From RBG-16-66-20 sp049651845 (lineage in GTDB: Bacteria > Pseudomonadota > Gammaproteobacteria > Burkholderiales > SG8-39): a DNA stretch of 64,000 nt. Positions 24,713-33,854 of this stretch are shown piece after piece; position 1 is the first letter of the stretch; each line of letters opens with the position of its first letter. Location: assembly GCA_049651845.1 (NCBI GenBank), contig JBASCW010000046.1, positions 43,341-107,340 on the forward strand, read 5' to 3'. The notes below the pieces were generated by a model. The model saw only the letters and a program-made list of their open reading frames with translations, was not told the origin of the DNA and did not search any database. Made by a program: the position numbers and the translations under genes.

Positions 24713-25449
24713 TGCTGGCGATCATCGGCGGCAGCGGGCTGACGCAATTCGAGGGGCTCGCGCACCTGCAGCGCAAGTCCGTGCACACGCCGTACGGCAA
24801 TACCTCGGTGGCGCTCAGCTTCGGGCGCATCGGCAAGTCCGACATCGTCTTTCTGGCGCGCCACGGCGAAGGCCATACGCTCGCGCCGCACCAGGTGAAC
24901 TACCGGGCCAACATCTGGGCGCTGAAGCAGGAGCGCGTGCGCGAGATCGTTGCGGTGGCGACGGTCGGCGGGATCCGCAGGGAATTCGTGCCGGGCTCGC
25001 TGGTCGTGCCAGACCAGATCATCGACTACACCTGGGGACGCGCGTCGACATTTTTTGACGGTCCCGACGCGCCGGTGACCCACATCGATTTCACGGAACC
25101 GTATTCGGCGCGGCTGCGCGCCCGCATCATCGACGCCGCGCGCGCCTGCGGCGAACCGATCGCGATGCGCGGCGTCTATGCGGCGACGCAGGGGCCGCGG
25201 CTCGAGAGCGCGGCCGAAATCGACCGGCTGGAGCGCGACGGCGCCGATCTCGTGGGCATGACGGGGATGCCCGAGACGGCACTCGCGCGCGAGGCCGGTC
25301 TCGACTACGCGGCGATCGCGGTCGTGGTCAACCATGCCGCCGGTCGCGGCGACAGCGCGCACGGCATTTCGCTGGAGCGGCTCGACGCCATGCTCGCGCA
25401 AGCCATGGTCCGCGTGCGCCGCATCCTGCAGGAGCTCTGCAGCCAATGA
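24712..25449 (+). CDS. mtnP: S-methyl-5'-thioinosine (or thioadenosine) phosphorylase
   Basis: PNP/MTAP-family phosphorylase. IIGGSGLTQFEGL at the start, RHGEGHTLAPHQVNYRAN, and VGMTGMPETALARE are the phosphate-, nucleoside- and base-site segments. Its 245 residues match the Pseudomonas enzyme that cleaves methylthioinosine to hypoxanthine and methylthioribose phosphate. The adjacent hpt would then recycle the hypoxanthine, which supports the methylthioinosine reading over methylthioadenosine. The substrate cannot be settled by eye. It overlaps hpt by one base and def by four. Confidence 0.85.
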   Translation: MLAIIGGSGLTQFEGLAHLQRKSVHTPYGNTSVALSFGRIGKSDIVFLARHGEGHTLAPHQVNYRANIWALKQERVREIVAVATVGGIRREFVPGSLVVPDQIIDYTWGRASTFFDGPDAPVTHIDFTEPYSARLRARIIDAARACGEPIAMRGVYAATQGPRLESAAEIDRLERDGADLVGMTGMPETALAREAGLDYAAIAVVVNHAAGRGDSAHGISLERLDAMLAQAMVRVRRILQELCSQ

Positions 25450-25979
25450 TCCGCGAAGTCTTGCGCATGGGCGACGAGCGCCTGCTGCGGCGCTCCGACG
25501 AAGTCGCGCGCTTCGGCACGCCCGAGCTCGCAGCGCTGCTCGAGGACATGCGTGACACCATGGCGCAGCTGAACGGCGCGGGCCTTGCAGCGCCGCAGAT
25601 CGGCGTCAACCTGCGCGTGGTGATCTTCGGCGTGAAATCCAACCCGCGCTACCCGGATGTCGAAGAAGTGCCGGACACGGTGCTCATCAATCCGGTGCTG
25701 GAACCTCTCTCCGAGGAGATCGAGGAGGGCTGGGAAGGTTGCCTGTCGGTGCCCGGCATGCGCGGCTGGGTGCCGCGCTGGAAGCGGCTGCGCTACTGGG
25801 GCTTCGACGAGAAGGGTTTTCGCTTCAGCCGCGAGGTCCAGGATTTCCATGCTCGCGTGGTGCAGCACGAGTGCGATCACCTGGACGGCATCCTGTACCC
25901 GATGCGCATCCGTGACATGACGAAGTTCGGCTTCAACGAGGCTCTGTTTCCGGGCCAGGACCTGCCCGCGGAAGAGTAG
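25446..25979 (+). CDS. def: Peptide deformylase
   Basis: Fe/Zn hydrolase that removes the formyl group from nascent proteins. All three family motifs are present: GLAAPQIGV (46-54), EGCLSVPG with the metal ligand C99, and HECDH with H141, catalytic E142 and H145. 177 residues. The Trp/Arg-rich RGWVPRWKRLRYWGFDEKG segment resembles the second deformylase found in many beta- and gammaproteobacteria besides the one next to fmt; no fmt is here, so a paralogue elsewhere is likely (inference). Starts in a four-base overlap with mtnP. Confidence 0.94.
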   Translation: MIREVLRMGDERLLRRSDEVARFGTPELAALLEDMRDTMAQLNGAGLAAPQIGVNLRVVIFGVKSNPRYPDVEEVPDTVLINPVLEPLSEEIEEGWEGCLSVPGMRGWVPRWKRLRYWGFDEKGFRFSREVQDFHARVVQHECDHLDGILYPMRIRDMTKFGFNEALFPGQDLPAEE

Positions 25980-25988
25980 GCGTGCCGC

Positions 25989-26492
25989 ATGGCCGCCGAG
26001 CCGCGCACCCTGCTGCTGCTTCTGGGCGTGCTGGCCGCGCTGTTCGCGTGGTCAGTGTGGGCGGGACTCGCCGGCGTGGGAGTGATCGCCGCCTGGATGC
26101 TCTGGCTGGTGGCGGGCGACGCGGCGAAGAAGCGGCGCTGGCAGAAGGAGTGCCGGGAGCAGCTCGAGCGCGCGCTTGCTGCCCGCAGGCTTGGGCTCGA
26201 AGCAGCGTTCTACGGCGCGCCCGGCAGCGCCGCCCTTGGCGTCGCCTCGGGCGGCGCGGTTTTCACAGCGTTCAGCCGGGAAGGCGCGGAGGTGTTCGAT
26301 GGCAAGGCGATTCTCGAGGCGCGCGCCCGGCGGCTACAGCAAGGCGACTACGAAATCGGCCTGTGCGTGCCTGGACGCGTTTCCGGGCGGCCGTACTGGC
26401 ACACCGTCATCGTCGAGGACAGGGACGCGGCCCTGCGCTGGGCGCGCCGGGTCGAGTCCCTGGGTCGGCTAGATCTGCAGCTCGGCGAGTAG
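25989..26492 (+). CDS. Small membrane protein of unknown function
   Basis: 167 residues. Two hydrophobic stretches (about 9-24 and 26-42) are followed by a basic KKRRWQKE turn and a soluble domain of about 115 residues with ASGGAVFTAFSREGAEVFDG and a C-terminal alpha-beta segment. I do not recognise a family. Starting nine bases after def, it is probably the last gene of the hpt-mtnP-def unit. Its final 24 bases overlap the end of glnD on the opposite strand. Codon use is the same as the neighbours, so it looks native and expressed. Confidence 0.6.
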   Translation: MAAEPRTLLLLLGVLAALFAWSVWAGLAGVGVIAAWMLWLVAGDAAKKRRWQKECREQLERALAARRLGLEAAFYGAPGSAALGVASGGAVFTAFSREGAEVFDGKAILEARARRLQQGDYEIGLCVPGRVSGRPYWHTVIVEDRDAALRWARRVESLGRLDLQLGE

Positions 26493-29039
26493 TTCCTGTT
26501 CGAGTTTGAGCACCGTCTTGGAATCGGCGAGCGCCGGGCCCGAGACCAGGAACACGTCCTCGGCACGGTCGCCGAGCGTGTTGATCTTCGCCGAGTAGAG
26601 ATCGATGTGGTGCCTGGCGAGCTGGCGCGCGACGCGGTAGAGCAGGCCGGGCCGGTCGCTGGCGACGATGTTGAGCGAGTGATAGGCGCCACGCTCGTCC
26701 GGGCGGATGTCCACCGCGGGCGGGATCGGGAAGTGGCGCACGCGGCGCGACACGCGCCCGCTGCTGGGCGGCGGCAAGGGCGCCTGCGATTGCAGCTCGG
26801 CGGCGAGCTCGGTCTCGATCAGCTGCATCAGGTCGCGGTAGTGCGCGCCGGGTCCGCGGCCCATCACCAGGAAGCTGTCTAGCGCGTAGCCATTGCGCGT
26901 GGTGTGGATCTTAGCCTCGACGATGTTGAAGCCCGCACGCTCGAAGTAGCCGCAGATGCGCGCGAACAGAGCCTCGCGGTCCGGCGTGTAGATCATCACC
27001 TGCAAGCCCTCGCCGAAGGGCGCCAGGCGCGCCTTGACCACCGGCGTGCGGGTGTCCACGCGGTAATGCAGGTTGCGCGTCTGCCAGGCGATCTCCTGCG
27101 CGTCGTGGCGCAGAAAATAGGTGGTGTCCAGGTTCGGCCAGAAGCGGTCCTTGACCGCGTCTGAGAGCGCGTACAGGCGCAGCAGGCGCAGCGCTTCGGC
27201 CTGCTTCTCGGCGACCTCGGTGTCGAGCGCCGGCGCCTCGCCCGCGAGGATGCGCCGCGCCGAGCGGAACAGATCCTCCAGCAGCTTCGCCTTCCAGCCA
27301 TTCCAGACCTTGGGGCTGGTGCCGCGGATGTCGGCCACCGTCAGCAGGTAGAGCGCCACCAGCCGGCGCTCGCCGCCGACCAGGGCGGCGAACGCGCGCG
27401 CGACCTCGGGGTCGTCGACGTCCTGCTTCTGCGCCACCGCCGACATCGTCAGGTGGTGCTCGACGAGGAACTCGACGAGGTCCGTGTCCTCCTTCGAGAA
27501 ACCGTGGCGGCGGCAGAAGCGGCGCGCATCGAGCTTGCCGAGCGTCGAATGGTCGCCGCCGCGCCCCTTGGCGATGTCGTGAAACAGCGCCGCCACGTAG
27601 AGCAGCCAGTGGCGCGCGAAGCCGCTCATGAGCTGGCTGCAGAGCGGGAACTCGTGCGCGAACTCCGGCATCGTGAAGCGGCGCAGGTTGCGCAGCACCA
27701 TCAGGATGTGCTGGTCCACGGTGTAGACGTGGTACAGGTCGTGCTGCATCTGGCCGACGATGCGCCCGAACTCCGGCAGGTAGCCGCCCAGCACGTCGTA
27801 CTGGTTCATGCGGCGGAACTCGTGCACGATGCCGCGCGGCTGCTGCAGGATGTGCACGAACAGCAGTCGCGCCACCGGGTCGCGCCGCAGGCGCGCGTCG
27901 ATCCGGCCGCGCGCGCGCCAGAGCGCGCGCAGCGTGCCCGCGGTCATGCCGCGCAGGTCGCCGTGCTCCTGCATCAGCAGGAAGCTCTCGAGGATGGCGC
28001 GCGGCTCGCGCTCGAACAGGTCCTCGCGGCGCGCCTCGAGCAGCGTGCCGCGCGCCTGGAAGCGCTCGTTGAGAACGCGCGGCGCGGTTTCGGGGGCAGG
28101 CGCAAAGCGCGCCTCCAGGTTCTGCAGCAGGATCGTGTTGAGCTGCGTGACCGCCTTGGCGTTGCGGTAGTAGTCCTGCATCAGCAGCTCGCTCGCGCGG
28201 CGCGCCTGGGTCGGCGCGTAGCCGCATGCGGCGGCGAGCGCGTCCTGGTGATCGAAGACGATGCGATCCTCGCGCCGCCCGGCCAGGTAGTGCAGGCGGA
28301 TGCGCAGGTCCTGCAGCGCGGCCTCGAGGCGCGCCAGGCGCTGCGCCTCGCCCTTCTGCAGCAGGTCGCGGCGCGCGAGGTCCGCCCAGTGCCGGCCGAT
28401 GCCGCAGGCGAGCGCGATCCAGCGGATCACCTGCAGGTCGCGCTGGCCGCCGGGCGCCTCCTTGAGGTTCGGCTCGAGTGCGAACGGCGTGTCGCGGAAC
28501 TTGGCGTGGCGCTGCTCCTGCTCGAGCTTCTTCGCCTTGAGGAAGGCCGCCGGGTCCACCACGCGCGCGATCGCACGCTGCAGGCGCCGGAACAGCGCCG
28601 CGCTGCCGCAGATCGGCCGCGCCTCCAGCAGCGAGGTCTCGATGGTGATGTCGGCCGTGGCGGTCTCCACGCACGCCTCCACCGTGCGCACGCTGTGGGC
28701 GATCTCCAGGCCAACGTCCCAGAACAGGCTCACCAGCCGCTCCAGGCGCTCTCTTTCCTCCTCCGACGGCTCGCCGGCCAGCAGGATCAGCACGTCCACG
28801 TCGGAGCAGGGATAGAGCTCGCTGCGGCCGTAGCCGCCCGTGGCGACCAGCGCGGCGCCCGCGGGGCCGTGGGACTTCCAGAGCGCCTGCAGCGTGCGGT
28901 CGATCAGGCGCGTGTGCTCGCGCAGCAGCCATGAGGGCTTGCGTCCCCTGGCGTAGGCTTCGCGCAAACTCTCGCGTTCGGCGCGCAGCTCCTCGCGCAA
29001 GGCTTCGAAAGTCGGTCGCGGCGCGGCCGCGGACGTCAC
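26469..29039 (-). CDS. glnD: PII uridylyltransferase / uridylyl-removing enzyme GlnD
   Basis: Senses glutamine and controls PII proteins by adding or removing UMP. The N-terminal nucleotidyltransferase motif is GGYGRSELYPCSDVDVLIL (near residue 67-85), followed by a helical GlnE-like domain, the HD hydrolase domain with LFHDIAKGRGGDHS, and two C-terminal ACT domains, the last ending ALADSKTVLKLEQEL. 856 residues, standard length. It follows map by seven bases, in the order found in many proteobacteria (map-glnD). No glnB is present in the window. Confidence 0.97.
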   Translation of the reverse strand: MTSAAAPRPTFEALREELRAERESLREAYARGRKPSWLLREHTRLIDRTLQALWKSHGPAGAALVATGGYGRSELYPCSDVDVLILLAGEPSEEERERLERLVSLFWDVGLEIAHSVRTVEACVETATADITIETSLLEARPICGSAALFRRLQRAIARVVDPAAFLKAKKLEQEQRHAKFRDTPFALEPNLKEAPGGQRDLQVIRWIALACGIGRHWADLARRDLLQKGEAQRLARLEAALQDLRIRLHYLAGRREDRIVFDHQDALAAACGYAPTQARRASELLMQDYYRNAKAVTQLNTILLQNLEARFAPAPETAPRVLNERFQARGTLLEARREDLFEREPRAILESFLLMQEHGDLRGMTAGTLRALWRARGRIDARLRRDPVARLLFVHILQQPRGIVHEFRRMNQYDVLGGYLPEFGRIVGQMQHDLYHVYTVDQHILMVLRNLRRFTMPEFAHEFPLCSQLMSGFARHWLLYVAALFHDIAKGRGGDHSTLGKLDARRFCRRHGFSKEDTDLVEFLVEHHLTMSAVAQKQDVDDPEVARAFAALVGGERRLVALYLLTVADIRGTSPKVWNGWKAKLLEDLFRSARRILAGEAPALDTEVAEKQAEALRLLRLYALSDAVKDRFWPNLDTTYFLRHDAQEIAWQTRNLHYRVDTRTPVVKARLAPFGEGLQVMIYTPDREALFARICGYFERAGFNIVEAKIHTTRNGYALDSFLVMGRGPGAHYRDLMQLIETELAAELQSQAPLPPPSSGRVSRRVRHFPIPPAVDIRPDERGAYHSLNIVASDRPGLLYRVARQLARHHIDLYSAKINTLGDRAEDVFLVSGPALADSKTVLKLEQELLAELQI

Positions 29040-29046
29040 GCTCGCC

Positions 29047-29850
29047 TCAACCCGCGATGCCCGGCGGTGGCGGCGGCGTGCCGGCCGAGCGCGTGAGCAC
29101 CTCGTAGCTGCTTTCGGTGACCAGGACGGTGTGCTCCCATTGCGCCGACAGGCTGTGGTCCTTGGTGACGATGGTCCAGCCGTCAGCGAGCTCGCGGATA
29201 CCGGGCTTGCCGGCGTTGATCATCGGCTCGATGGTGAAGGTCATGCCCGGCTCGAGTTTCAGGCCGGTGCCCGCCTTGCCGTAGTGCAGCACCTGGGGCT
29301 CCTCGTGAAAGCGGCGGCCGATGCCGTGGCCGCAGAACTCGCGCACGATCGAGTAGCCGTGCTTCTCGGCATGCGACTGGATCGCGGCGCCGATATCGCC
29401 GAGGTGAGCACCGGGCTTGACCTGCGCGATGCCGCGCCACATACATTCGTAGGTCACGTCGACCAGCCGGCGCGCCTGGATGCCCGGCTCGCCTACGAGG
29501 TACATGCGGCTCGAATCGCCGTGGAAGCCGTCCTTGATCACGGTCACGTCGATGTTCAGTGCGTCGCCCGCCTTCAGCACTCGGTCGCCCGGAATGCCGT
29601 GACACACCTGATGGTTGACCGAAGTGCAGATCGATTTTGGGAAGGGCTTGTAGCCGGGTGGCGCGTAGTTGAGCGGGGCGGGGACCGTGCCTTGCACCCC
29701 GACCATGTACGCGTGGCAAAGGTCGTTCAGCTTGCCCGTGGTCACCCCGGGCTTCACGTAGGAGGCGATATAGTCCAGCACCTCGGCGGCCAGCCTGCCC
29801 GCGAGGCGCATCCTGTCCACCTCTTCCTGGTTCTTGATGACGACCGACAT
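29047..29850 (-). CDS. map: Methionine aminopeptidase, type I
   Basis: Metalloprotease that removes the initiator methionine after deformylation. The five metal ligands are in recognisable segments: ALNIDVTVIKDGFHGD (two aspartates), CGHGIGRRFHEEPQV (histidine), MTFTIEPMI (glutamate) and the final WEHTVLV glutamate. Conserved VNHQVCHGIPGD holds the substrate histidine. 267 residues including a short proline-rich tail. Map is divergent from rpsB, as in E. coli and many relatives, and upstream of glnD in one unit. Confidence 0.96.
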   Translation of the reverse strand: MSVVIKNQEEVDRMRLAGRLAAEVLDYIASYVKPGVTTGKLNDLCHAYMVGVQGTVPAPLNYAPPGYKPFPKSICTSVNHQVCHGIPGDRVLKAGDALNIDVTVIKDGFHGDSSRMYLVGEPGIQARRLVDVTYECMWRGIAQVKPGAHLGDIGAAIQSHAEKHGYSIVREFCGHGIGRRFHEEPQVLHYGKAGTGLKLEPGMTFTIEPMINAGKPGIRELADGWTIVTKDHSLSAQWEHTVLVTESSYEVLTRSAGTPPPPPGIAG

Positions 29851-29854
29851 CGGG

Positions 29855-29884
29855 TGACCGGAAAAGCGCTGATTATGCTAGAAT
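29855..29884 (+). promoter_or_regulatory. Promoter of rpsB-tsf
   Basis: An extended -10, TGCTAGAAT (29876-29884), with TAGAAT at 29879-29884, is preceded by a weak -35 around 29855-29860 (TGACCG, 18-base spacer). Transcription would start near 29891, leaving a leader of about 120 bases before rpsB. Confidence 0.6.
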
Positions 29885-29940
29885 TTTGGGCTGGTCTTGG
29901 CATTTGCCTTGACCAAATTTCCCGCCCGGCAATTAGGGTG

Positions 29941-29962
29941 CCCCGCGCAGCGACATGCGGGG
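29941..29962 (+). promoter_or_regulatory. Hairpin in the rpsB leader
   Basis: CCCCGC (29941-29946) pairs with GCGGGG (29957-29962) around a ten-base loop within the roughly 120-base untranslated leader. There is no T tract, so it is not a terminator. In E. coli S2 represses its own mRNA through a leader structure; the position here suggests the same, but that is inference. Confidence 0.45.
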
Positions 29963-30011
29963 TGCAACGGACCGGCGCGGCAGATCCTTAACCCTAAGAT
30001 TGGAGTGCGTA

Positions 30012-30758
30012 ATGTCGGTCACGATGCGTCAAATGCTGGAGGCGGGCGTCCATTTCGGACACCAGACTCGCTACTGGAACCCGAAGATGGCGCCTTACAT
30101 CTTCGGCCACCGCAACAAGATCCACATCATCAACCTGGAAAAGACCCTGGAGCTTTACCAGGCGGCGCTCAAGTTCGTACGCCAGCTGGCGGCCAACAAG
30201 GGCAGCATCCTGTTCGTTGGCACCAAGCGCCAGGCGCGCGAGATCCTGCACGAGGAGGCGGTGCGCTGCGGCATGCCCTACGTCGACCACCGCTGGCTCG
30301 GCGGCATGCTCACCAACTTCAAGACCGTGAAGCAGTCGATCAAGCGCCTGAAGGAAATGGAAGGCATGGCCGAGGACGGGTCGCTCGAGCGCCTGTCGAA
30401 GAAGGAGGCGCTGGGCATCCAGCGCGAGACGCAGAAGCTGCAGCGCTCGCTGGGCGGCATCAAGGACCTCGCAGGTCTGCCCGACGCGCTGTTCATCATC
30501 GACGTCGGCTACCACAAGGGCGCGGTGACCGAAGCCCAGAAGCTCGGCATCCCGGTGGTGGCGGTGATCGACACCAACCATTCGCCGGACAAGATCGACT
30601 ACGTGATCCCGGGCAACGACGACTCCAGCCGCGCGATCCGGCTCTACGCGCGCGGCATGGCCGACGCGGTGCTGGAAGGCCGCGCGCAGGCCGTCGAGGA
30701 AGTGGTGGCGGCCTCGCGCGACGAGTTCGTCGAAGTCGCCGAAGAGGGCGGCAACTGA
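30012..30758 (+). CDS. rpsB: 30S ribosomal protein S2
   Basis: S2 joins late on the back of the 30S subunit and is needed for S1 binding. Core motifs: MLEAGVHFGHQTRYWNPKM, IFGHRNKIHIINLEKT, VDHRWLGGMLTNF, and IPVVAVIDTNHSPDKIDYVIPGNDD (split here only by memory of the family). 248 residues. The ATG at 30012 has GGAG six bases upstream; in-frame codons further 5' belong to the leader. Followed by an attenuator-like hairpin and then tsf, as in E. coli. Confidence 0.97.
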   Translation: MSVTMRQMLEAGVHFGHQTRYWNPKMAPYIFGHRNKIHIINLEKTLELYQAALKFVRQLAANKGSILFVGTKRQAREILHEEAVRCGMPYVDHRWLGGMLTNFKTVKQSIKRLKEMEGMAEDGSLERLSKKEALGIQRETQKLQRSLGGIKDLAGLPDALFIIDVGYHKGAVTEAQKLGIPVVAVIDTNHSPDKIDYVIPGNDDSSRAIRLYARGMADAVLEGRAQAVEEVVAASRDEFVEVAEEGGN

Positions 30759-30780
30759 GCGGGCATGCCCGGCGGCGGCG

Positions 30781-30807
30781 AAAAGGGGCCCGACCGGCCC
30801 CTTTTTT
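30781..30807 (+). terminator. Attenuator-like terminator between rpsB and tsf
   Basis: AAAAGGGGCC (30781-30790) pairs fully with GGCCCCTTTT (30796-30805) around a five-base loop, with the T run reaching 30807. It would let only part of the rpsB transcripts continue into tsf, matching a higher need for S2 mRNA or for S2-specific control. E. coli has a comparable site at this place. Confidence 0.8.
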
Positions 30808-30839
30808 CAATCTGAAAGCGAAAAGGAACGGCACAACGT

Positions 30840-31727
30840 ATGGCTGAAATTTCTGCGGCCCTGGTGAAGGAACTGCGCGAGCTGACCGGGCTCGGCATGA
30901 TGGAATGCAAGAAGGCGCTGGCAGAAGCCGGCGGCGACCTGAAGAGGGCCGAGGAGCTGCTGCGCATCAAGAGCGGCGCCAAGGCCGGCAAGGCGGCGGG
31001 CCGCATCGCCGCCGAGGGCGTGATCGGCGCCTGGCTGTCGGCCGACGCGAAGACCGGGGCGCTGGTCGAGCTCAACTGCGAGACCGATTTCGTCGCCCGC
31101 AACGACGACTTCGTCGCCTTCGCCCGGTCGCTGGCCGAGACGGCGGCGGCGCAGAATCCCGCCGACGGCGCGGCGCTGTCCGCGCTGCCGGGCGTCGAGG
31201 CGCAGCGCCAGGCGCTGGTGCAGAAGATCGGCGAGAACATCACCGTCCGGCGCGTGGCGCGCATGCAGACGGGCGCCAGGCTCGCGCAGTACGTGCACGG
31301 CGGCCGCATCGGCGTGCTGGTCGAGTACGAAGGCGCAGACGACGCCGGCCGCGACGTGGCCATGCACGTCTCGTTCGCCAAGCCGGCCTACCTCACGAAG
31401 GCGGAAGTGCCGGCCGAGGTCGTCGAGCGCGAGCGCGGCGTCCTCGCGGCGCGCGCGAAGGAATCCGGCAAGCCCGCGGAAATCGTCGCCAAGATGGTCG
31501 AAGGCGGCCTCAACAAGTTCCTCGGCGAGCAGACGCTGCTCGGCCAGCCGTTCATCAAGGACGACAAGCAGACCGTCGAGAAGATGCTCGCGGCGAAGAA
31601 GACGAAGCTGTTCGGCTACAAGTTCCTGGTGGTCGGTGAAGGCATCGAGAAGAAATCGGCCGACTTTGCAGCGGAAGTCATGTCCATGGTGAAGAAAGAC
31701 GAACCCGAGAACGAACCTCAAAAATAG
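30840..31727 (+). CDS. tsf: Translation elongation factor Ts
   Basis: Nucleotide exchange factor for EF-Tu. The N-terminal UBA-like domain holds the signature LRELTGLGMMECKKAL, followed by ELNCETDFVARND and HVSFAKPAYL of the two core subdomains. The C-terminal module ends with KTKLFGYKFLVVGEGIEKK. 295 residues, slightly longer than E. coli (283). Second gene of the rpsB-tsf-pyrH-frr block. Confidence 0.96.
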   Translation: MAEISAALVKELRELTGLGMMECKKALAEAGGDLKRAEELLRIKSGAKAGKAAGRIAAEGVIGAWLSADAKTGALVELNCETDFVARNDDFVAFARSLAETAAAQNPADGAALSALPGVEAQRQALVQKIGENITVRRVARMQTGARLAQYVHGGRIGVLVEYEGADDAGRDVAMHVSFAKPAYLTKAEVPAEVVERERGVLAARAKESGKPAEIVAKMVEGGLNKFLGEQTLLGQPFIKDDKQTVEKMLAAKKTKLFGYKFLVVGEGIEKKSADFAAEVMSMVKKDEPENEPQK

Positions 31728-31746
31728 AACAACAAGAAAACATTTC

Positions 31747-32460
31747 ATGAAGCCGAAGTACAAGCGCATTCTGCTCAAACTCTCGGGCGAGGCCCTCATG
31801 GGCGAGGGCAGCTACGGCATCAGCCGCGAGACCATCGGCGCGATCGTCGCCGAGATCGCCGCGGTGCAAAAGCAGGGCGTGGAGATCGGCGTGGTGATCG
31901 GGGGCGGCAACATCTTCCGCGGCGTGGCACCGGGAGCCGCGGGCATGGACCGCGCGACCGCGGACTACATGGGCATGCTCGCGACCGTGATGAACGCGCT
32001 CGCGCTGCAGGACGCGATGCGCCAGGCCGGCCTCGCGAGCCGCGTGCAGTCGGCGCTCAACATCGAGCAGGTGATCGAGCCCTATATCCGCGGCAAGGCG
32101 ATCCGCTACCTGGAAGAGGGCAAGGTGGTGATCTTCGCCGCCGGCACGGGCAACCCGTTCTTCACCACCGACACCGCGGCCGCGCTGCGCGCGAGCGAGG
32201 TCGGCGCCGAGATCGTGCTCAAGGCCACCAAGGTGGACGGCGTGTACACTAGCGACCCGAAGAAGGATCCGGCGGCGAAGCGGTACGGCCGGGTCAGTTT
32301 CGACGAGGCGATCCAGCGCAACCTGAAGGTCATGGACGCGACCGCGCTGGCGCTGTGCAGGGATCAGAGGCTGCCCGTCAACGTGTTCAGCATCTTCCGC
32401 GCGGGCGCCCTCGGGCGGGTGGTCGCGGGCGAGGACGAAGGCACCCTGGTGCACGTGTAG
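31747..32460 (+). CDS. pyrH: Uridylate kinase
   Basis: Hexameric amino-acid-kinase-family enzyme that phosphorylates UMP to UDP. ILLKLSGEALMG near the start is the phosphate-binding loop; VIGGGNIFRG, MDRATADYMGMLATVMNAL and FAAGTGNPFFTTDTAA are the UMP- and ATP-site segments. 237 residues. Located in the conserved tsf-pyrH-frr order, 19 bases after tsf. Confidence 0.97.
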   Translation: MKPKYKRILLKLSGEALMGEGSYGISRETIGAIVAEIAAVQKQGVEIGVVIGGGNIFRGVAPGAAGMDRATADYMGMLATVMNALALQDAMRQAGLASRVQSALNIEQVIEPYIRGKAIRYLEEGKVVIFAAGTGNPFFTTDTAAALRASEVGAEIVLKATKVDGVYTSDPKKDPAAKRYGRVSFDEAIQRNLKVMDATALALCRDQRLPVNVFSIFRAGALGRVVAGEDEGTLVHV

Positions 32461-32478
32461 ACGGGGACGGAGACAGCC

Positions 32479-33036
32479 ATGATCGCGGAGCTCAAGAAGA
32501 CCACCGAGACCAAGATGCACAAGAGCGTCGACGCCTTCAAGGCCGACCTCGCCAAGGTGCGCACCGGGCGCGCGCACACCGGGCTGCTCGACCACATCAT
32601 GGTCGACTACTACGGCGCGCAGACGCCGCTCAACCAGGTCGCCAAGATCTCGCTGATCGACGCGCGCACCATCGGCGTGCAGCCGTTCGAGAAGAAGCTC
32701 GGCGCGACGATCGAGAAGGCGATCCGCGACTCCAACCTCGGCCTCAACCCGGCCTCCGCGGGCGACACGATCCGCGTGCCGATGCCCTCGCTCACCGAGG
32801 AGCGCCGCAAGGAGCTCGCCAAGGTGGTGCACAAGGAAGCCGAAGGCGCGCGCATCGCCGTGCGCAACCTGCGCCGCGATGCGATCCACGCGCTCAAGGA
32901 AGCGCTCAAGAAGAAGGAAATCTCGGAGAACGACGAGCGCCGGGCCGCCGACGACGTGCAGAAGCTCACCGACCGGCACATCGCCGAGATCGACAAGCTG
33001 CTCGCGCAGAAGGAAGCCGAGCTGATGGCGGTCTGA
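32479..33036 (+). CDS. frr: Ribosome recycling factor
   Basis: Splits post-termination ribosomes together with EF-G. The three-helix bundle protein has the family's VDAFKADLAKVRTGRAHTGLLD, TPLNQVAKISLIDARTIGVQP and DTIRVPMPSLTEERRKELAK (split segments, all recognisable). 185 residues, exactly the usual length. Eighteen bases after pyrH and close to uppS. Confidence 0.97.
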   Translation: MIAELKKTTETKMHKSVDAFKADLAKVRTGRAHTGLLDHIMVDYYGAQTPLNQVAKISLIDARTIGVQPFEKKLGATIEKAIRDSNLGLNPASAGDTIRVPMPSLTEERRKELAKVVHKEAEGARIAVRNLRRDAIHALKEALKKKEISENDERRAADDVQKLTDRHIAEIDKLLAQKEAELMAV

Positions 33037-33046
33037 ACGGGTGCGC

Positions 33047-33835
<789 letters not shown>

Positions 33836-33854
33836 GCGGCGCACCGGGACGCGC

